Positions 1-8,738 of a stretch of 64,000 nucleotides of DNA are shown one piece after another (within the stretch, counting starts at the first letter, position 1; each line of letters opens with the position of its first letter). This stretch comes from Leucobacter luti. Lineage in GTDB: Bacteria; Actinomycetota; Actinomycetes; Actinomycetales; Microbacteriaceae. The notes beneath the pieces were generated by a model, which made no database searches, was not told where the DNA came from, and saw only the letters and a list, made by a program, of their open reading frames with translations. Location: assembly GCF_019464495.1 (NCBI RefSeq), contig NZ_CP080492.1:3344876-3408875 (forward strand), read 5' to 3'. The position numbers were made by a program, and so were the translations under genes.

Positions 1-2058
1 GACGTACTGCTGCGCATCAAGCACACCCCCGCTGATCCGCGCGATGAAGTGCTCAGCGTCGAGGATCTCAGCGCCGTTGACGCTCGCGGCATCATCGCCC
101 TCAAGGGAGTCTCGCTCAGCATTCGGCGAGGCGAAGTTGTTGGCATCGCCGGAGTAGAGGGCAACGGTCAATCTGAACTCACCTCAGCCATCGCAGGAAT
201 GATCGATGTGCCGCGCGGCACGATCCGGATCTCGGGCACGGATGTGACTCGCGCAACTGTGGCCAAGCGTCGCGAAATTGGCCTCGCCTATGTGCCAGAG
301 GATCGGCACGAAGAGGGCGCAGGCCCCGGCCTCTCCATCGCAGAGAACATTGCGGCCACGAAGCTGCGTGCCCCGCTGGTGCGATTTGGCTGGCTCTCGC
401 TCGCGAAGATGCGGGAGCTCTCCCAGAAACTCATCGCCATGTTTGACGTGCGTGGTGCGACTCCGACGACGAAGATTGGCGAGCTCTCCGGCGGCAACAT
501 GCAGAAGGTGATCATCGCGCGCGAGTTCACCTCAGATCCCGAACTCCTCGTGATCTCACAGCCGACGCGAGGGGTCGACGTCGGCGCGATGGAGTTCGTG
601 CACAACTCCATCGTCGCGGCGCGTGACCGTGGCGCTGGAGTATTGCTCGTTTCAGCCGACCTCGGCGAGGTGATGAGCCTTTCGGATCGCTTGCTCGTCA
701 TGTTCCGCGGCGAATTCATCGCAGAGTTCACGCAGGACAACATGAGCGAAACCGCGGTCGGGCTCGCGATGGCCGGCACTCGTCCGACGCCGGAGGCACT
801 CGCGGAGGCCGTCGCGGAGCACGCGCGCGTCGCCGATGAGCTCGGACTCGACACCTCCGCGGTTTCGCTGGTGGATGCGTCTGCAGAGAGTGCGACGGTG
901 ACCGAGAGCGTGCGTGTCGCCGCTCCGGAATTCGACACTTCAGCGATCTCGATTCGAGACAGCAGGGAGCCGCGCGGGCAGTTCTTCGCGAGCTTTGCCA
1001 GCCGCGCATTCGAAAGCGCAAAACAGCCGGTGATCGCCGTGCTTGTGGCGCTCGTGATCGGCGTGTTCGTGATCCTCGCCATCGGGAAGAATCCCTTCGA
1101 GGCGTATGTCGCCCTCTTTACGTCCGGCTGGCGAGAGTCGTTTGGAATCTCGAACATCGTCGCCACATTCATCCCGCTCGCGGTAATCTCAGCGGCGACG
1201 ATCGTCTCGTTCCGGGCTGGCTTCTTTAACATTGGTGCGGAGGGCCAACTGTACTTCGGCGCGTTCTTTGGCGCGATTGCCGGTGTCGCGAGTAACGGTC
1301 TGCCGCCGTTCACGGTGATGCTCATCGTCATGGTGGTGGGGTCACTCGCTGGGGCCGCATGGGGCCTGTTGCCAGGCTGGCTATTCGCATACTGGCGGGT
1401 CAACATCATCGTCACAACTCTGCTGCTCTCCGAGGTGGCCAAGCTGGTGACGCGCTACCTGGTGACGGGGCCGTTCAAGGACCCGACCGCTGGCTACGAA
1501 GCTTCCGAGAAGCTGCCGGAGGGAGTGCAATTCACCATGTTCAGTCCCGAGTACGGGATTGGGCCCGACCTGATCCTCGCGCTGCTGGCAGCTGTCGGCA
1601 TCGCGCTGCTGCTCGGCAGGACGCGCTGGGGGCTCAAAGTGAAGCAGCTCGGAGAGATGAGCCGCTTCGCACAGTACACCGGCGTCTCGGTGAAGGCGAT
1701 GTCGATTCAGGTCATGATGCTCTCGGGTGCAGTGGCAGGGTTCACGGGAGCACTCCTCGTGCTCGGCCCGAACGGTGATCGATTCATTCAGGCGTTCTCG
1801 CCCGGCTACGGCTTCCTCGCGATCACCGTCGCACTGCTGGCCCGGCTGAACCCGTGGGCGTCGCTCGTCGCGGCGCTGTTCTACGCCACGATGATGGCCG
1901 GGAGCACCGGGCTCCAGGAGATCGACGTGCCGTTCCCCGTTGTGAATGTGCTGCAGGGCATCATCATCATCGCGATCACCGCCACCTTCGTGTGGAACCG
2001 CAAGAAGAAGCGCGTCGCCGTCCCCGCGAGCGTAGTGACTGAAAGGGGCGCAGCCTGA
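1..2058 (+). CDS. Nucleoside ABC importer: ATPase fused to permease (5' end outside window)
   Basis: The frame is open from base 1, so the gene starts upstream of the window. The first part is the second ABC domain of a BMP/sugar-type ATPase. It has a degenerate Walker A GVEGNGQSE (from 151), signature LSGGNMQK (484-507) and the family's ISQPTRGVD in place of Walker B-D-loop. A charged linker follows (about 770-1010). From about 1020 onward the protein is a multi-pass BPD_transp_2 permease like YufP. ATPase and permease are normally separate proteins (as in the second system at 15139-17870), so this is a fusion. With the next gene it would form an importer of nucleosides; the downstream nucleoside hydrolases and ribokinase support that substrate. 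The fusion is seen directly; the substrate is inferred. Confidence 0.88.
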   Translation, partial: DVLLRIKHTPADPRDEVLSVEDLSAVDARGIIALKGVSLSIRRGEVVGIAGVEGNGQSELTSAIAGMIDVPRGTIRISGTDVTRATVAKRREIGLAYVPEDRHEEGAGPGLSIAENIAATKLRAPLVRFGWLSLAKMRELSQKLIAMFDVRGATPTTKIGELSGGNMQKVIIAREFTSDPELLVISQPTRGVDVGAMEFVHNSIVAARDRGAGVLLVSADLGEVMSLSDRLLVMFRGEFIAEFTQDNMSETAVGLAMAGTRPTPEALAEAVAEHARVADELGLDTSAVSLVDASAESATVTESVRVAAPEFDTSAISIRDSREPRGQFFASFASRAFESAKQPVIAVLVALVIGVFVILAIGKNPFEAYVALFTSGWRESFGISNIVATFIPLAVISAATIVSFRAGFFNIGAEGQLYFGAFFGAIAGVASNGLPPFTVMLIVMVVGSLAGAAWGLLPGWLFAYWRVNIIVTTLLLSEVAKLVTRYLVTGPFKDPTAGYEASEKLPEGVQFTMFSPEYGIGPDLILALLAAVGIALLLGRTRWGLKVKQLGEMSRFAQYTGVSVKAMSIQVMMLSGAVAGFTGALLVLGPNGDRFIQAFSPGYGFLAITVALLARLNPWASLVAALFYATMMAGSTGLQEIDVPFPVVNVLQGIIIIAITATFVWNRKKKRVAVPASVVTERGAA

Positions 2059-3026
2059 TGGATCCATTCGCGTTTAGCATGGCAATCCTTGCCGTCATCC
2101 TCCTCAAAGTCACGCCGATCCTGCTCGCGGCGATCGGCGGCTCGTTCACCCAAACAGGCAACGTGCTCAACATTGGTCTCGAGGGCATGATGCTCATGGG
2201 GGCGTTCGCCGCCGTCTCAGTCGGAGCGCTCACGAACGCATTTGTCGGCATCTTCGCCGCGCTTATCGCCGGGGTGGTTATGGCGGTGATTTTTGCGGTC
2301 GCCGCGCTCACGTTCAAAGCTGACGTGATCGTGGTCGGAATCGGTATCAATCTGCTCGCTGCTGGGCTCGCGGTGCTGCTGCTCACGGTGCTCTACGGCA
2401 ACGCAGGAGCGACACCACCCGGAGTGCAAGCCAACCTGCCGCGCATCGATCTCGGCTTCATTGGAGACATTCCGATTCTCGGCACCCTGCTCAACAACCA
2501 GACCATCCTGGTCTGGGTCGCACTGCTTGCTGTGCCGGCGTACGCGTTCGTGCTGTATCGCACCAGATACGGGGTGCACCTGCGTGCGGTCGGGGAGGAC
2601 GAGCCTGCTGCGCTCGCTGCAGGCATCAACGTGTTCCGGGTGAAGTTCATCTCCATCCTGCTCTCCGGGGCGTTCGCCGGTGTCGCCGGTGCGCAGCTCG
2701 CGATGGCAACTGTCGGCACCTTCACCTCGGGGATGACCGCGTCTCGTGGCTTCATCGCAGTCGCGGCGCTCACCTTCGGTCTCGCGCGACCGTACCGCAC
2801 GATGATCGCATGTTTGATCTTCGGCATCGCGGAGGCGCTCGCGGACCAGCTCGGCCTGCTCGGGGTGAACTCGTCGCTCTCGCTCACGATGCCGTACATC
2901 ATCACGATCGTGGCCCTCGTGTTCGCATCGGTGCGAGTGCGCGCCGCGCTGAAGGCCAGGACGAAAAAGGCGTTGCAGGCCGCCGATGCTGCAACTGCGG
3001 GCCCCGCCACTCCGGCAGCAGCGTAG
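2058..3026 (+). CDS. Nucleoside ABC importer permease (YufQ-like)
   Basis: A 322-residue hydrophobic protein of the BPD_transp_2 family with about eight to ten membrane segments. The family motif GNVLNIGLEGMMLMGAF lies near residue 35, and there is an Ala-rich C-terminal tail. It is the second membrane subunit of the importer whose first permease is fused to the ATPase upstream. The stop and start codons overlap by one base (TGATG at 2056-2060), so the two are probably translationally coupled. Family membership is clear; nucleoside specificity is inferred from the neighbours. Confidence 0.9.
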   Translation: MDPFAFSMAILAVILLKVTPILLAAIGGSFTQTGNVLNIGLEGMMLMGAFAAVSVGALTNAFVGIFAALIAGVVMAVIFAVAALTFKADVIVVGIGINLLAAGLAVLLLTVLYGNAGATPPGVQANLPRIDLGFIGDIPILGTLLNNQTILVWVALLAVPAYAFVLYRTRYGVHLRAVGEDEPAALAAGINVFRVKFISILLSGAFAGVAGAQLAMATVGTFTSGMTASRGFIAVAALTFGLARPYRTMIACLIFGIAEALADQLGLLGVNSSLSLTMPYIITIVALVFASVRVRAALKARTKKALQAADAATAGPATPAAA

Positions 3027-3041
3027 GGGAGAGGGAACACC

Positions 3042-4028
3042 ATGGAACGCATCATTCTCGATTGCGACCCGGGGCACGACGACGCGATCGCGATCCTGCT
3101 CGCGGCCGGAAGCGACGCGATCGAACTGCTTGGGATCACGACCGTCGCGGGCAACAACACGATTGACAACGTGACGACCAATGCCCAGGCCGTGTGCCAG
3201 GTCGCCGGCATCGAAGTGCCGATCGCCCGCGGTGCGAGCGAACCGCTCGTGACGCCGCAGATCGTCTCACACGATATTCATGGCGGCACTGGGATGGACG
3301 GACCGGTGCTGCCCGAGATCACCACCCAGCTTGATCCGCGGCACGCGGTCGATTTCATCATCGATACCGTGATGGCGGAACCTGCGCAGTCGGTCACAAT
3401 CGTGCCTGTCGGGCCGTTCACCAACATTGCGCTTGCGATGCGCAAAGAACCCCGAATTGTTGAACGAGTGAAACGCGTCGTGGCGATGGGCGGCTCATAC
3501 ACGCGTGGAAACGTCACACCGAGTGCCGAGTACAACATCTACGTGGACCCTGAAGCTGCGGAGGCCGTGTTCCGCGGCGCATGGCCCGTCACCATGGTGG
3601 GACTCGACCTCACGCACCAAGCGCTCGCGACGCAGGAGCTCCAGGATCGTGTACGCCTGCTCGACAGTGACGTTGCCCGATTCGTACTCGATATCTGGGG
3701 CTTCATCGGCAAAACCTACGAAGACGTATTCGAGTTCCCTGCACCTCCCGTGCACGACGCGTGCTGTGTCGCGTACCTGATTGACCCCTCGGTGATGCGG
3801 GTAGAACCCGCGCATATCGCCGTGGAACTTCACGGTCAGTGGACCAAAGGTATGACGGTCGTGAACTTCCGTGAGCGCGCGGGGATGCACCACTCCACCG
3901 GAGTCGCGGCGCAACTGCAGGATCACCGCGGCCAGGTCGCCACCGAGCTCAACTGGCCCCGTTTCGCCGACCTCGTGGTCGATGCCATCGCCCAACTGTC
4001 CACGCGCACGGCGCCTGAGCACGACTGA
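3042..4028 (+). CDS. Nucleoside hydrolase (IunH/URH family), copy 1
   Basis: A 328-residue enzyme that would hydrolyse the N-glycosidic bond of ribonucleosides to give ribose and free base in the cytoplasm. The N-terminus carries the calcium- and ribose-binding Asp cluster DCDPGHDDAIAI. Further family marks are PVGPFTNIALA, the MGGSY segment, the NIYVDPEAA strand and the C-terminal PPVHDACCVAYL segment, which holds the substrate-pocket His and the last Asp. The purine-rich stretch GGGGAGAGGG just before the ATG is the likely ribosome site. It is the first of three tandem paralogues; which bases each prefers cannot be read from the sequence. Confidence 0.92.
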   Translation: MERIILDCDPGHDDAIAILLAAGSDAIELLGITTVAGNNTIDNVTTNAQAVCQVAGIEVPIARGASEPLVTPQIVSHDIHGGTGMDGPVLPEITTQLDPRHAVDFIIDTVMAEPAQSVTIVPVGPFTNIALAMRKEPRIVERVKRVVAMGGSYTRGNVTPSAEYNIYVDPEAAEAVFRGAWPVTMVGLDLTHQALATQELQDRVRLLDSDVARFVLDIWGFIGKTYEDVFEFPAPPVHDACCVAYLIDPSVMRVEPAHIAVELHGQWTKGMTVVNFRERAGMHHSTGVAAQLQDHRGQVATELNWPRFADLVVDAIAQLSTRTAPEHD

Positions 4029-4090
4029 CATGCAGTGAGCGCGGCCAGCGCTGCCCAACGCGCACACCCCACGACGAACAGGAGAGAACC

Positions 4091-5041
4091 ATGCCACGCC
4101 CCATCATCATCGACACCGACCCGGGCATTGACGACGCGCTCGCGATCATGCTCGCTGCGGCAAGCCCCGAAGTGGAGCTGCTCGGCATCGTCGCCGTCGC
4201 GGGCAATGTCGGGATCGAGTACACGGCACCGAACGCTGCGGCGCTCGCCGATCTGTTAGGGCTCGACTGCCCCGTCGGACGCGGATCCTCCAGCCCGCTG
4301 TGGCGCACCCCGGAGTATGCGCCACAGGTGCACGGCGAGAACGGCTTTGGGGGCTATTCGCTGCCGGCCTCGGAGCGGGCGCTGGAGCCTGGAGTGCCGC
4401 TCCTGGCGCGCCTGATCGAGTCGAGCGCAGATCCGGTCACGGTCGTGGCAATCGGGCCGCTCACGAATATTGCCCTGCTCATGGCGGAGTACCCCGAGAC
4501 CGCACAGAAAGTCGAGCGCTTCGTGATCATGGGTGGTGGCACGTTGCGCGACACCGGGAACGCGACGCCGACGGCGGAGTTCAACATCGCATTCGACCCT
4601 GAGGCCGCGGTGCGGGTGTTCGGCTTCGGGGTGCCCATCACGATGGTCGGGCTCAACGCCACCCATCAGGCGCTCGTCGGAGCCCAGCACTTGCCCGATC
4701 TGATGGCCTCGGGTGGCCCCGCCGCGCAGATGGTCGCGCACCTGCTGGGCAGCTACAGTGACGACGCGAACGCTGACTCAGGGGATACTGGGATGGCACA
4801 GCACGACTCGCTTGCGCTCGCCGCAGTGCTGGATCCTGCGGTGATCGGCACCGAGCACTACCGCGTTGACGTCGAGAACACGGGGCGCCTCACCACCGGC
4901 ATGACCGTGGTTGACTACCTTGGACGATGGGGCACGCCAAACTGCGACGTAGCCTTCGATGTCGACGTGCCGCGCTTCCGCGCGCTCCTAAATACCCGTC
5001 TTACCGCGCTCGATTCCCGACTGAAAGAGGCTCGCTCGTGA
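4091..5041 (+). CDS. Nucleoside hydrolase (IunH/URH family), copy 2
   Basis: A 316-residue nucleoside hydrolase with the complete Asp motif DTDPGIDDALAIM at the N-terminus, AIGPLTNIALL in the middle, FNIAFDPEAA and the C-terminal AQHDSLALAAVLDP. GGAGAGA before the ATG is a good ribosome site. Its stop codon overlaps the GTG start of the third copy. The three copies differ in the residues around the C-terminal His (VHDACC, QHDSLA, MHDTIA), the part of the pocket that contacts the base, so they may differ in specificity. That last point is inference. Confidence 0.93.
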   Translation: MPRPIIIDTDPGIDDALAIMLAAASPEVELLGIVAVAGNVGIEYTAPNAAALADLLGLDCPVGRGSSSPLWRTPEYAPQVHGENGFGGYSLPASERALEPGVPLLARLIESSADPVTVVAIGPLTNIALLMAEYPETAQKVERFVIMGGGTLRDTGNATPTAEFNIAFDPEAAVRVFGFGVPITMVGLNATHQALVGAQHLPDLMASGGPAAQMVAHLLGSYSDDANADSGDTGMAQHDSLALAAVLDPAVIGTEHYRVDVENTGRLTTGMTVVDYLGRWGTPNCDVAFDVDVPRFRALLNTRLTALDSRLKEARS

Positions 5042-5991
5042 CCACAAAGATGCTGCTCGACTGTGACACCGGCGTCGATGACACGATGGCGATCATGTAC
5101 GCCGCGCTGCACCCTGACATCGACCTCCTCGGCATGACCACGGTATGGGGCAATGTTGACGTGCCGCTCGCGACCAGAAACACGCTGCGAGTGCTTGACC
5201 TGGTGGGACGCAACGATGTGCCCGTCGCTCAGGGGGCGGCCGGGCCGTTGACTGGCGGACACGCGGATTTCGCCTACGCCGTGCACGGCAGGGACGGGCA
5301 AGGGAATGCCGGTGACGACGTCCTGGTGCGCGCTGCCGAGTCGAAGACTGCGGTGCAGCACATCATTGATACCGTGCGCGCCCACCCCGGCGAGGTCTGG
5401 TTGGTGCCGGTCGGCCCGCTCACGAACATCGCCGCGGCGCTCGCGGTCGATCCCGAGCTGCCGAGCCTGGTTGCAGGGGTGTCACTCATGGGTGGCGCAA
5501 CGATGGCACCGGGCAACGTGTCCGCCGTCGCGGAAGCCAACATCTGGCACGATGCCGAGGCGGCTGCCGCGGTGTTCCGGGCGCCGTGGCCGATCATCAT
5601 GGCCGGTCTCGATGTGACGATGCGCATCGTGATCACGCCAGAGCACCGTGAGCAACTCGCCGCTGGCGGCGACGCCGGTCGGTACATGGCACGGATCTTG
5701 CAGCACTACGGCGAGTTCTACCGCGACAACGCGTTTGGCACCTGGAGTTGCGCGATGCACGACACGATTGCGGTGGCGGCTGCTGCCGGGACGCTCGACG
5801 TGCGGCTTGCCCCGGTCGTGAATGTTGAGGTGGACTCGACCGGTGGTCCCGGCCACGGCCAAACCATCGCCGATCTGCGCGACATGTATCGGGGGTACCC
5901 TCCGCAAGAGGGCGCACACTGCACCGTGTTGCTCGACGTTGACGACGTGATCGCCGACGAGGTCGTTGCCCTGCTCGCAGCGGCGAAGTAG
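5038..5991 (+). CDS. Nucleoside hydrolase (IunH/URH family), copy 3
   Basis: The chosen start is the GTG at 5038, which overlaps the previous stop by four bases (GTGA) and follows AAAGAGG. A longer in-frame reading from 4927 would add 37 residues that lie inside the preceding gene and have no family counterpart. The 317-residue product begins VTTKMLLDCDTGVDDTMAIM with the Asp cluster intact. It also has PVGPLTNIAAAL, ANIWHDAEAA and CAMHDTIAVAAA. It is the third tandem hydrolase and abuts the ribokinase gene, which would use the released ribose. Confidence 0.92.
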   Translation: MTTKMLLDCDTGVDDTMAIMYAALHPDIDLLGMTTVWGNVDVPLATRNTLRVLDLVGRNDVPVAQGAAGPLTGGHADFAYAVHGRDGQGNAGDDVLVRAAESKTAVQHIIDTVRAHPGEVWLVPVGPLTNIAAALAVDPELPSLVAGVSLMGGATMAPGNVSAVAEANIWHDAEAAAAVFRAPWPIIMAGLDVTMRIVITPEHREQLAAGGDAGRYMARILQHYGEFYRDNAFGTWSCAMHDTIAVAAAAGTLDVRLAPVVNVEVDSTGGPGHGQTIADLRDMYRGYPPQEGAHCTVLLDVDDVIADEVVALLAAAK

Positions 5992-6941
5992 TGGTGATCG
6001 TGAAACGCGTCGTGGTGGTCGGCAGTGCCAACGCTGACCTCGTGGTTGAAGTTCCGCGCCGGCCGGGTGGTGGTGAGACGCTGATCGGCTCCGAGCTGCG
6101 GACTCTGCCCGGTGGAAAAGGCGCGAACCAGGCCGCCGCCGCGGCACGGGCCGGGGCCGACACGTCCTTCGTTGGCTGTGTTGGCAAAGATGGCAATGGC
6201 GCGTTTCTACGCGGGCAGCTCTTGGCTGCGGGGGTGGACGTCACCTCACTCGAGGAGGTTGACGCGGCAACGGGGACCGCCATCATTCTGCTCACGCCTG
6301 ACGGGGAGAACTCGATTGTGGTTTCGCCTGGAGCCAACTCCGCGTTCGACAGAGCAGCAGCTGAGCGGCTCGCGCCGGTCTGGCGTTCGGCGGCAGTCGT
6401 GGTGCTGAGTCTTGAGATTCCGCACGAGACTGCCTTTCACGTTGCGGCCTCCGCAGCGGCCTCGGGATCACGGGTACTGCTCAATGCCGCGCCAGCGATC
6501 GCGGTCCGGCGCGAAGTGCTGCAGTGCTGCGATCCTCTCGTGGTGAACGAACACGAGGCGCGTGAAGTACTCGGAGCAGCTGAGAACGATCCCGATGCGA
6601 GCGACTATGCACGGCTTGCCAGACGTCTGCTGCTCGCGGGCGCGCGCTCAGTCGTGGTGACACTTGGCGCAGACGGCGCCATTGTTGCAGAGGGGCCAGC
6701 GGCCGCCCCTGAACTCGTAAGGGTTCCCGCATATCGGGTTGAAGCGGTCGATACGACGGGCGCGGGGGACGCATTTGTCGGTGCTGCCGCAGCCGAACTC
6801 GCTCGCGGATGTTCGCTCCTCGACGCAGTGCGATTCGCCACAGCCGTGTCTGCCGTCTCCGTCCAACGGGTGGGCGCGCAGTCCTCGTATGCCAGCCGAG
6901 CTGAGGTCGAAGCGTTCATCTCCGAGCACGCGAGTGTGTGA
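5991..6941 (+). CDS. rbsK: Ribokinase (PfkB family)
   Basis: This kinase would phosphorylate ribose to ribose-5-phosphate, the expected fate of the sugar freed by the three hydrolases upstream. The 316-residue protein has the N-terminal GSANADLVVEV strand, the first PfkB signature GGKGANQAAAAARAG and the second signature DTTGAGDAFVGA, which contains the catalytic Asp. The start is GTG 5991, sharing one base with the upstream TAG; GTG 5994 is an alternative. It is the last gene of the operon; the next two genes lie on the other strand. Confidence 0.9.
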   Translation: MVIVKRVVVVGSANADLVVEVPRRPGGGETLIGSELRTLPGGKGANQAAAAARAGADTSFVGCVGKDGNGAFLRGQLLAAGVDVTSLEEVDAATGTAIILLTPDGENSIVVSPGANSAFDRAAAERLAPVWRSAAVVVLSLEIPHETAFHVAASAAASGSRVLLNAAPAIAVRREVLQCCDPLVVNEHEAREVLGAAENDPDASDYARLARRLLLAGARSVVVTLGADGAIVAEGPAAAPELVRVPAYRVEAVDTTGAGDAFVGAAAAELARGCSLLDAVRFATAVSAVSVQRVGAQSSYASRAEVEAFISEHASV

Positions 6942-6971
6942 CGCCGGCGGCGCTGTCACCGCTGCCGCAGT

Positions 6972-7739
6972 TTAGACGGGGTGGTCCTCGTTATAGCGGT
7001 CCACCACGTCTTCGATGGGACCATCGAGGACCAGGCGCCCGCCATTGAGGTAGAGACCGCGCGTACAGAAACGGCGCAGATCGCGCTCGTTGTGTGACAC
7101 CAGGAACAGCGTCTTCCCCTCGGCGAGGAGTTCCTCAATCCGGCGGTAGCACTTTGCGCGGAATGACTTGTCACCAACTGCCAGCACCTCGTCGACGAGC
7201 AGGACCGGCTCGTCGAGCTGCGAGATCACGGAGAAGGCGACGCGCACCTTCATGCCGCTCGACAAGTGTTTGAATGGCGTATCGATGACATCGCCTGCGC
7301 CAGCGAAATCGATGATTGAGTCGAAGCGCGCTGTGATCTCCCGCTTACTGAGGCCGTGGAGGCCGGCGGTGAGATGGACGTTGTCGCGCACGGTGAGATC
7401 GCCCACGAAGCCCCCGGTGATCTCGATCAGCGGGGCGACACCGCCGTGCACCGTGACGTTGCCCTCATCGGGGAAGAGTACTCGGGCGACGAGCTTCAGC
7501 AGTGTTGACTTCCCCTGCCCGTTGCGGCCCACTACACCGATCGCCTCGCCCGCAGCCACTGTGAACGAGACGTCCCGCAGCGCCCAGAACTCACCGCGGC
7601 GGTTCCGGCGTGATTTGCCTGCGAACAGGTCCTTGAAACTGCGGCGCGAGCCGCGGTTGCGGCGGAACCGCACACCGAGTCCGTCCGCGGTGATGAGCGG
7701 CGAAACGGGGGCCGACTTGCTGACAGGTGAATTCGTCAC
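6972..7739 (-). CDS. ABC exporter ATP-binding protein (Wzt/TagH type)
   Basis: A 255-residue ATPase of the polysaccharide or teichoic acid exporter family. It has Walker A GRNGQGKST, signature LSSGMKVRVAFS, Walker B PVLLVDEVLAVGD and the switch His in LVSHN. It ends soon after the ATPase fold, so it lacks the C-terminal carbohydrate-binding domain of long Wzt proteins. It lies one base beyond the matching permease gene, so the two form one operon. No glycosyltransferase lies nearby, so the exported glycan cannot be named. Confidence 0.9.
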   Translation of the reverse strand: MTNSPVSKSAPVSPLITADGLGVRFRRNRGSRRSFKDLFAGKSRRNRRGEFWALRDVSFTVAAGEAIGVVGRNGQGKSTLLKLVARVLFPDEGNVTVHGGVAPLIEITGGFVGDLTVRDNVHLTAGLHGLSKREITARFDSIIDFAGAGDVIDTPFKHLSSGMKVRVAFSVISQLDEPVLLVDEVLAVGDKSFRAKCYRRIEELLAEGKTLFLVSHNERDLRRFCTRGLYLNGGRLVLDGPIEDVVDRYNEDHPV

Positions 7740-7740
7740 G

Positions 7741-8523
7741 TCACAACTCCTTCAGAACGCCGCCGATGGTGCGTCGGAATACGACCGCGCCCACACCGAG
7801 GAATAGCACGGTCATCGCTGTCGAAGCGCCAACGAGCATCCAGTCGAGCTGATCTGGGAAGAACCCGGCTCGGAACAATGCGAAAATCCCCGAGAGCGGG
7901 TTGAGCCAGGCGAGCGGCTGCGCAAAGGCCGGCAGGTCTGCCGCGCCGTAAATGATGGGGGATGCGTAGAACGCCACACGAAGGATCAACTTGACTGCGC
8001 GCTCAAGATCGCGGAAGAACACGACGAGCGGTGCAACAATCAGGCCGATTCCCAGGGTCAGTGCCGCAAGCAGCACAACGGCCAGCGGGAAGTAGACGAG
8101 TTCCCAGCCGACTCGCGCGCCCGACGCGATTGCGAAGAGCACGAGCACAGGCAGGCTCAGGACGAATTCAATGCCTTTTGAGAAGACGATCCGGCCGACC
8201 CAGATCCAGTGCGGGAGCGCTACTGAACGAACGAGCTTGACGTCGCGCAGGAAGGCGCGCGTAGAGTCCGACACCGCGCCGTTGAACCACACCCAGGGCA
8301 GCAAGGCGGTCAGCAGGAAGACAATATAGGGGGACTCGCCGACGGAGCGCGTGAACACCTGCGTGAAAATGAACCAGTAAATCAGGCTCATGAGGAGTGG
8401 ATCGAGGATCGACCACAGGTAGCCCAACAGTGAGGTGGAATACCGCACCTTCAGGTCTCTGCGGGTGAGAAGCCACAGCGAGGACCATGCGTTTGAGCGC
8501 GTTGATCTGGGAACAAATGTCAC
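7741..8523 (-). CDS. ABC exporter permease (Wzm/TagG type, ABC-2)
   Basis: A membrane protein with about six segments of the ABC-2 polysaccharide-export family. The N-terminal amphipathic stretch LTRRDLKVRYSTSLLGYLWS is typical, as are the WFNGAVSDSTRAFL segment and the VAFYASPIIYGA segment. I chose the GTG at 8523 (260 residues, beginning VTFVPRSTRSN). An ATG at 8562 would add 13 residues without family support. It pairs with the ATPase just downstream to export a lipid-linked glycan across the cytoplasmic membrane. Confidence 0.88.
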   Translation of the reverse strand: MTFVPRSTRSNAWSSLWLLTRRDLKVRYSTSLLGYLWSILDPLLMSLIYWFIFTQVFTRSVGESPYIVFLLTALLPWVWFNGAVSDSTRAFLRDVKLVRSVALPHWIWVGRIVFSKGIEFVLSLPVLVLFAIASGARVGWELVYFPLAVVLLAALTLGIGLIVAPLVVFFRDLERAVKLILRVAFYASPIIYGAADLPAFAQPLAWLNPLSGIFALFRAGFFPDQLDWMLVGASTAMTVLFLGVGAVVFRRTIGGVLKEL

Positions 8524-8589
8524 ACAGCTATTCTGCCGGTTTCTGGGTTTCTCGGCGCGCACACGCCCAAGCTCAAAGTATTTGATAAA

Positions 8590-8738
8590 TTGGTGGACGT
8601 GCCGTCCGTAACCCCCTCAGCCGTGCCCGCTTCCGAGCCAGAAGAGAGCTCGACGTCGAGCGTCCCGGTTTTCGAGGGGGATCCCGCCGCACCAGGCGGT
8701 GCCCCCGCGTTCGCCCGAGTCGCGCGGCCGGTGCTCCA
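8590..8738 (+). other. Probable out-of-frame 5' part of the following ABC ATPase gene
   Basis: Read in the frame of the TTG at 8590 or GTG at 8593, this stretch gives a natural-looking acidic, Pro/Ser/Ala-rich N-terminus (VDVPSVTPSAVPASEPEESS and on). It turns arginine-rich and implausible after about 8735, where the frame of the downstream gene becomes Pro/Ala-rich. Joining the two frames needs one extra base near 8727-8737. I read it as the lost N-terminal part of the next gene. Confidence 0.5.
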
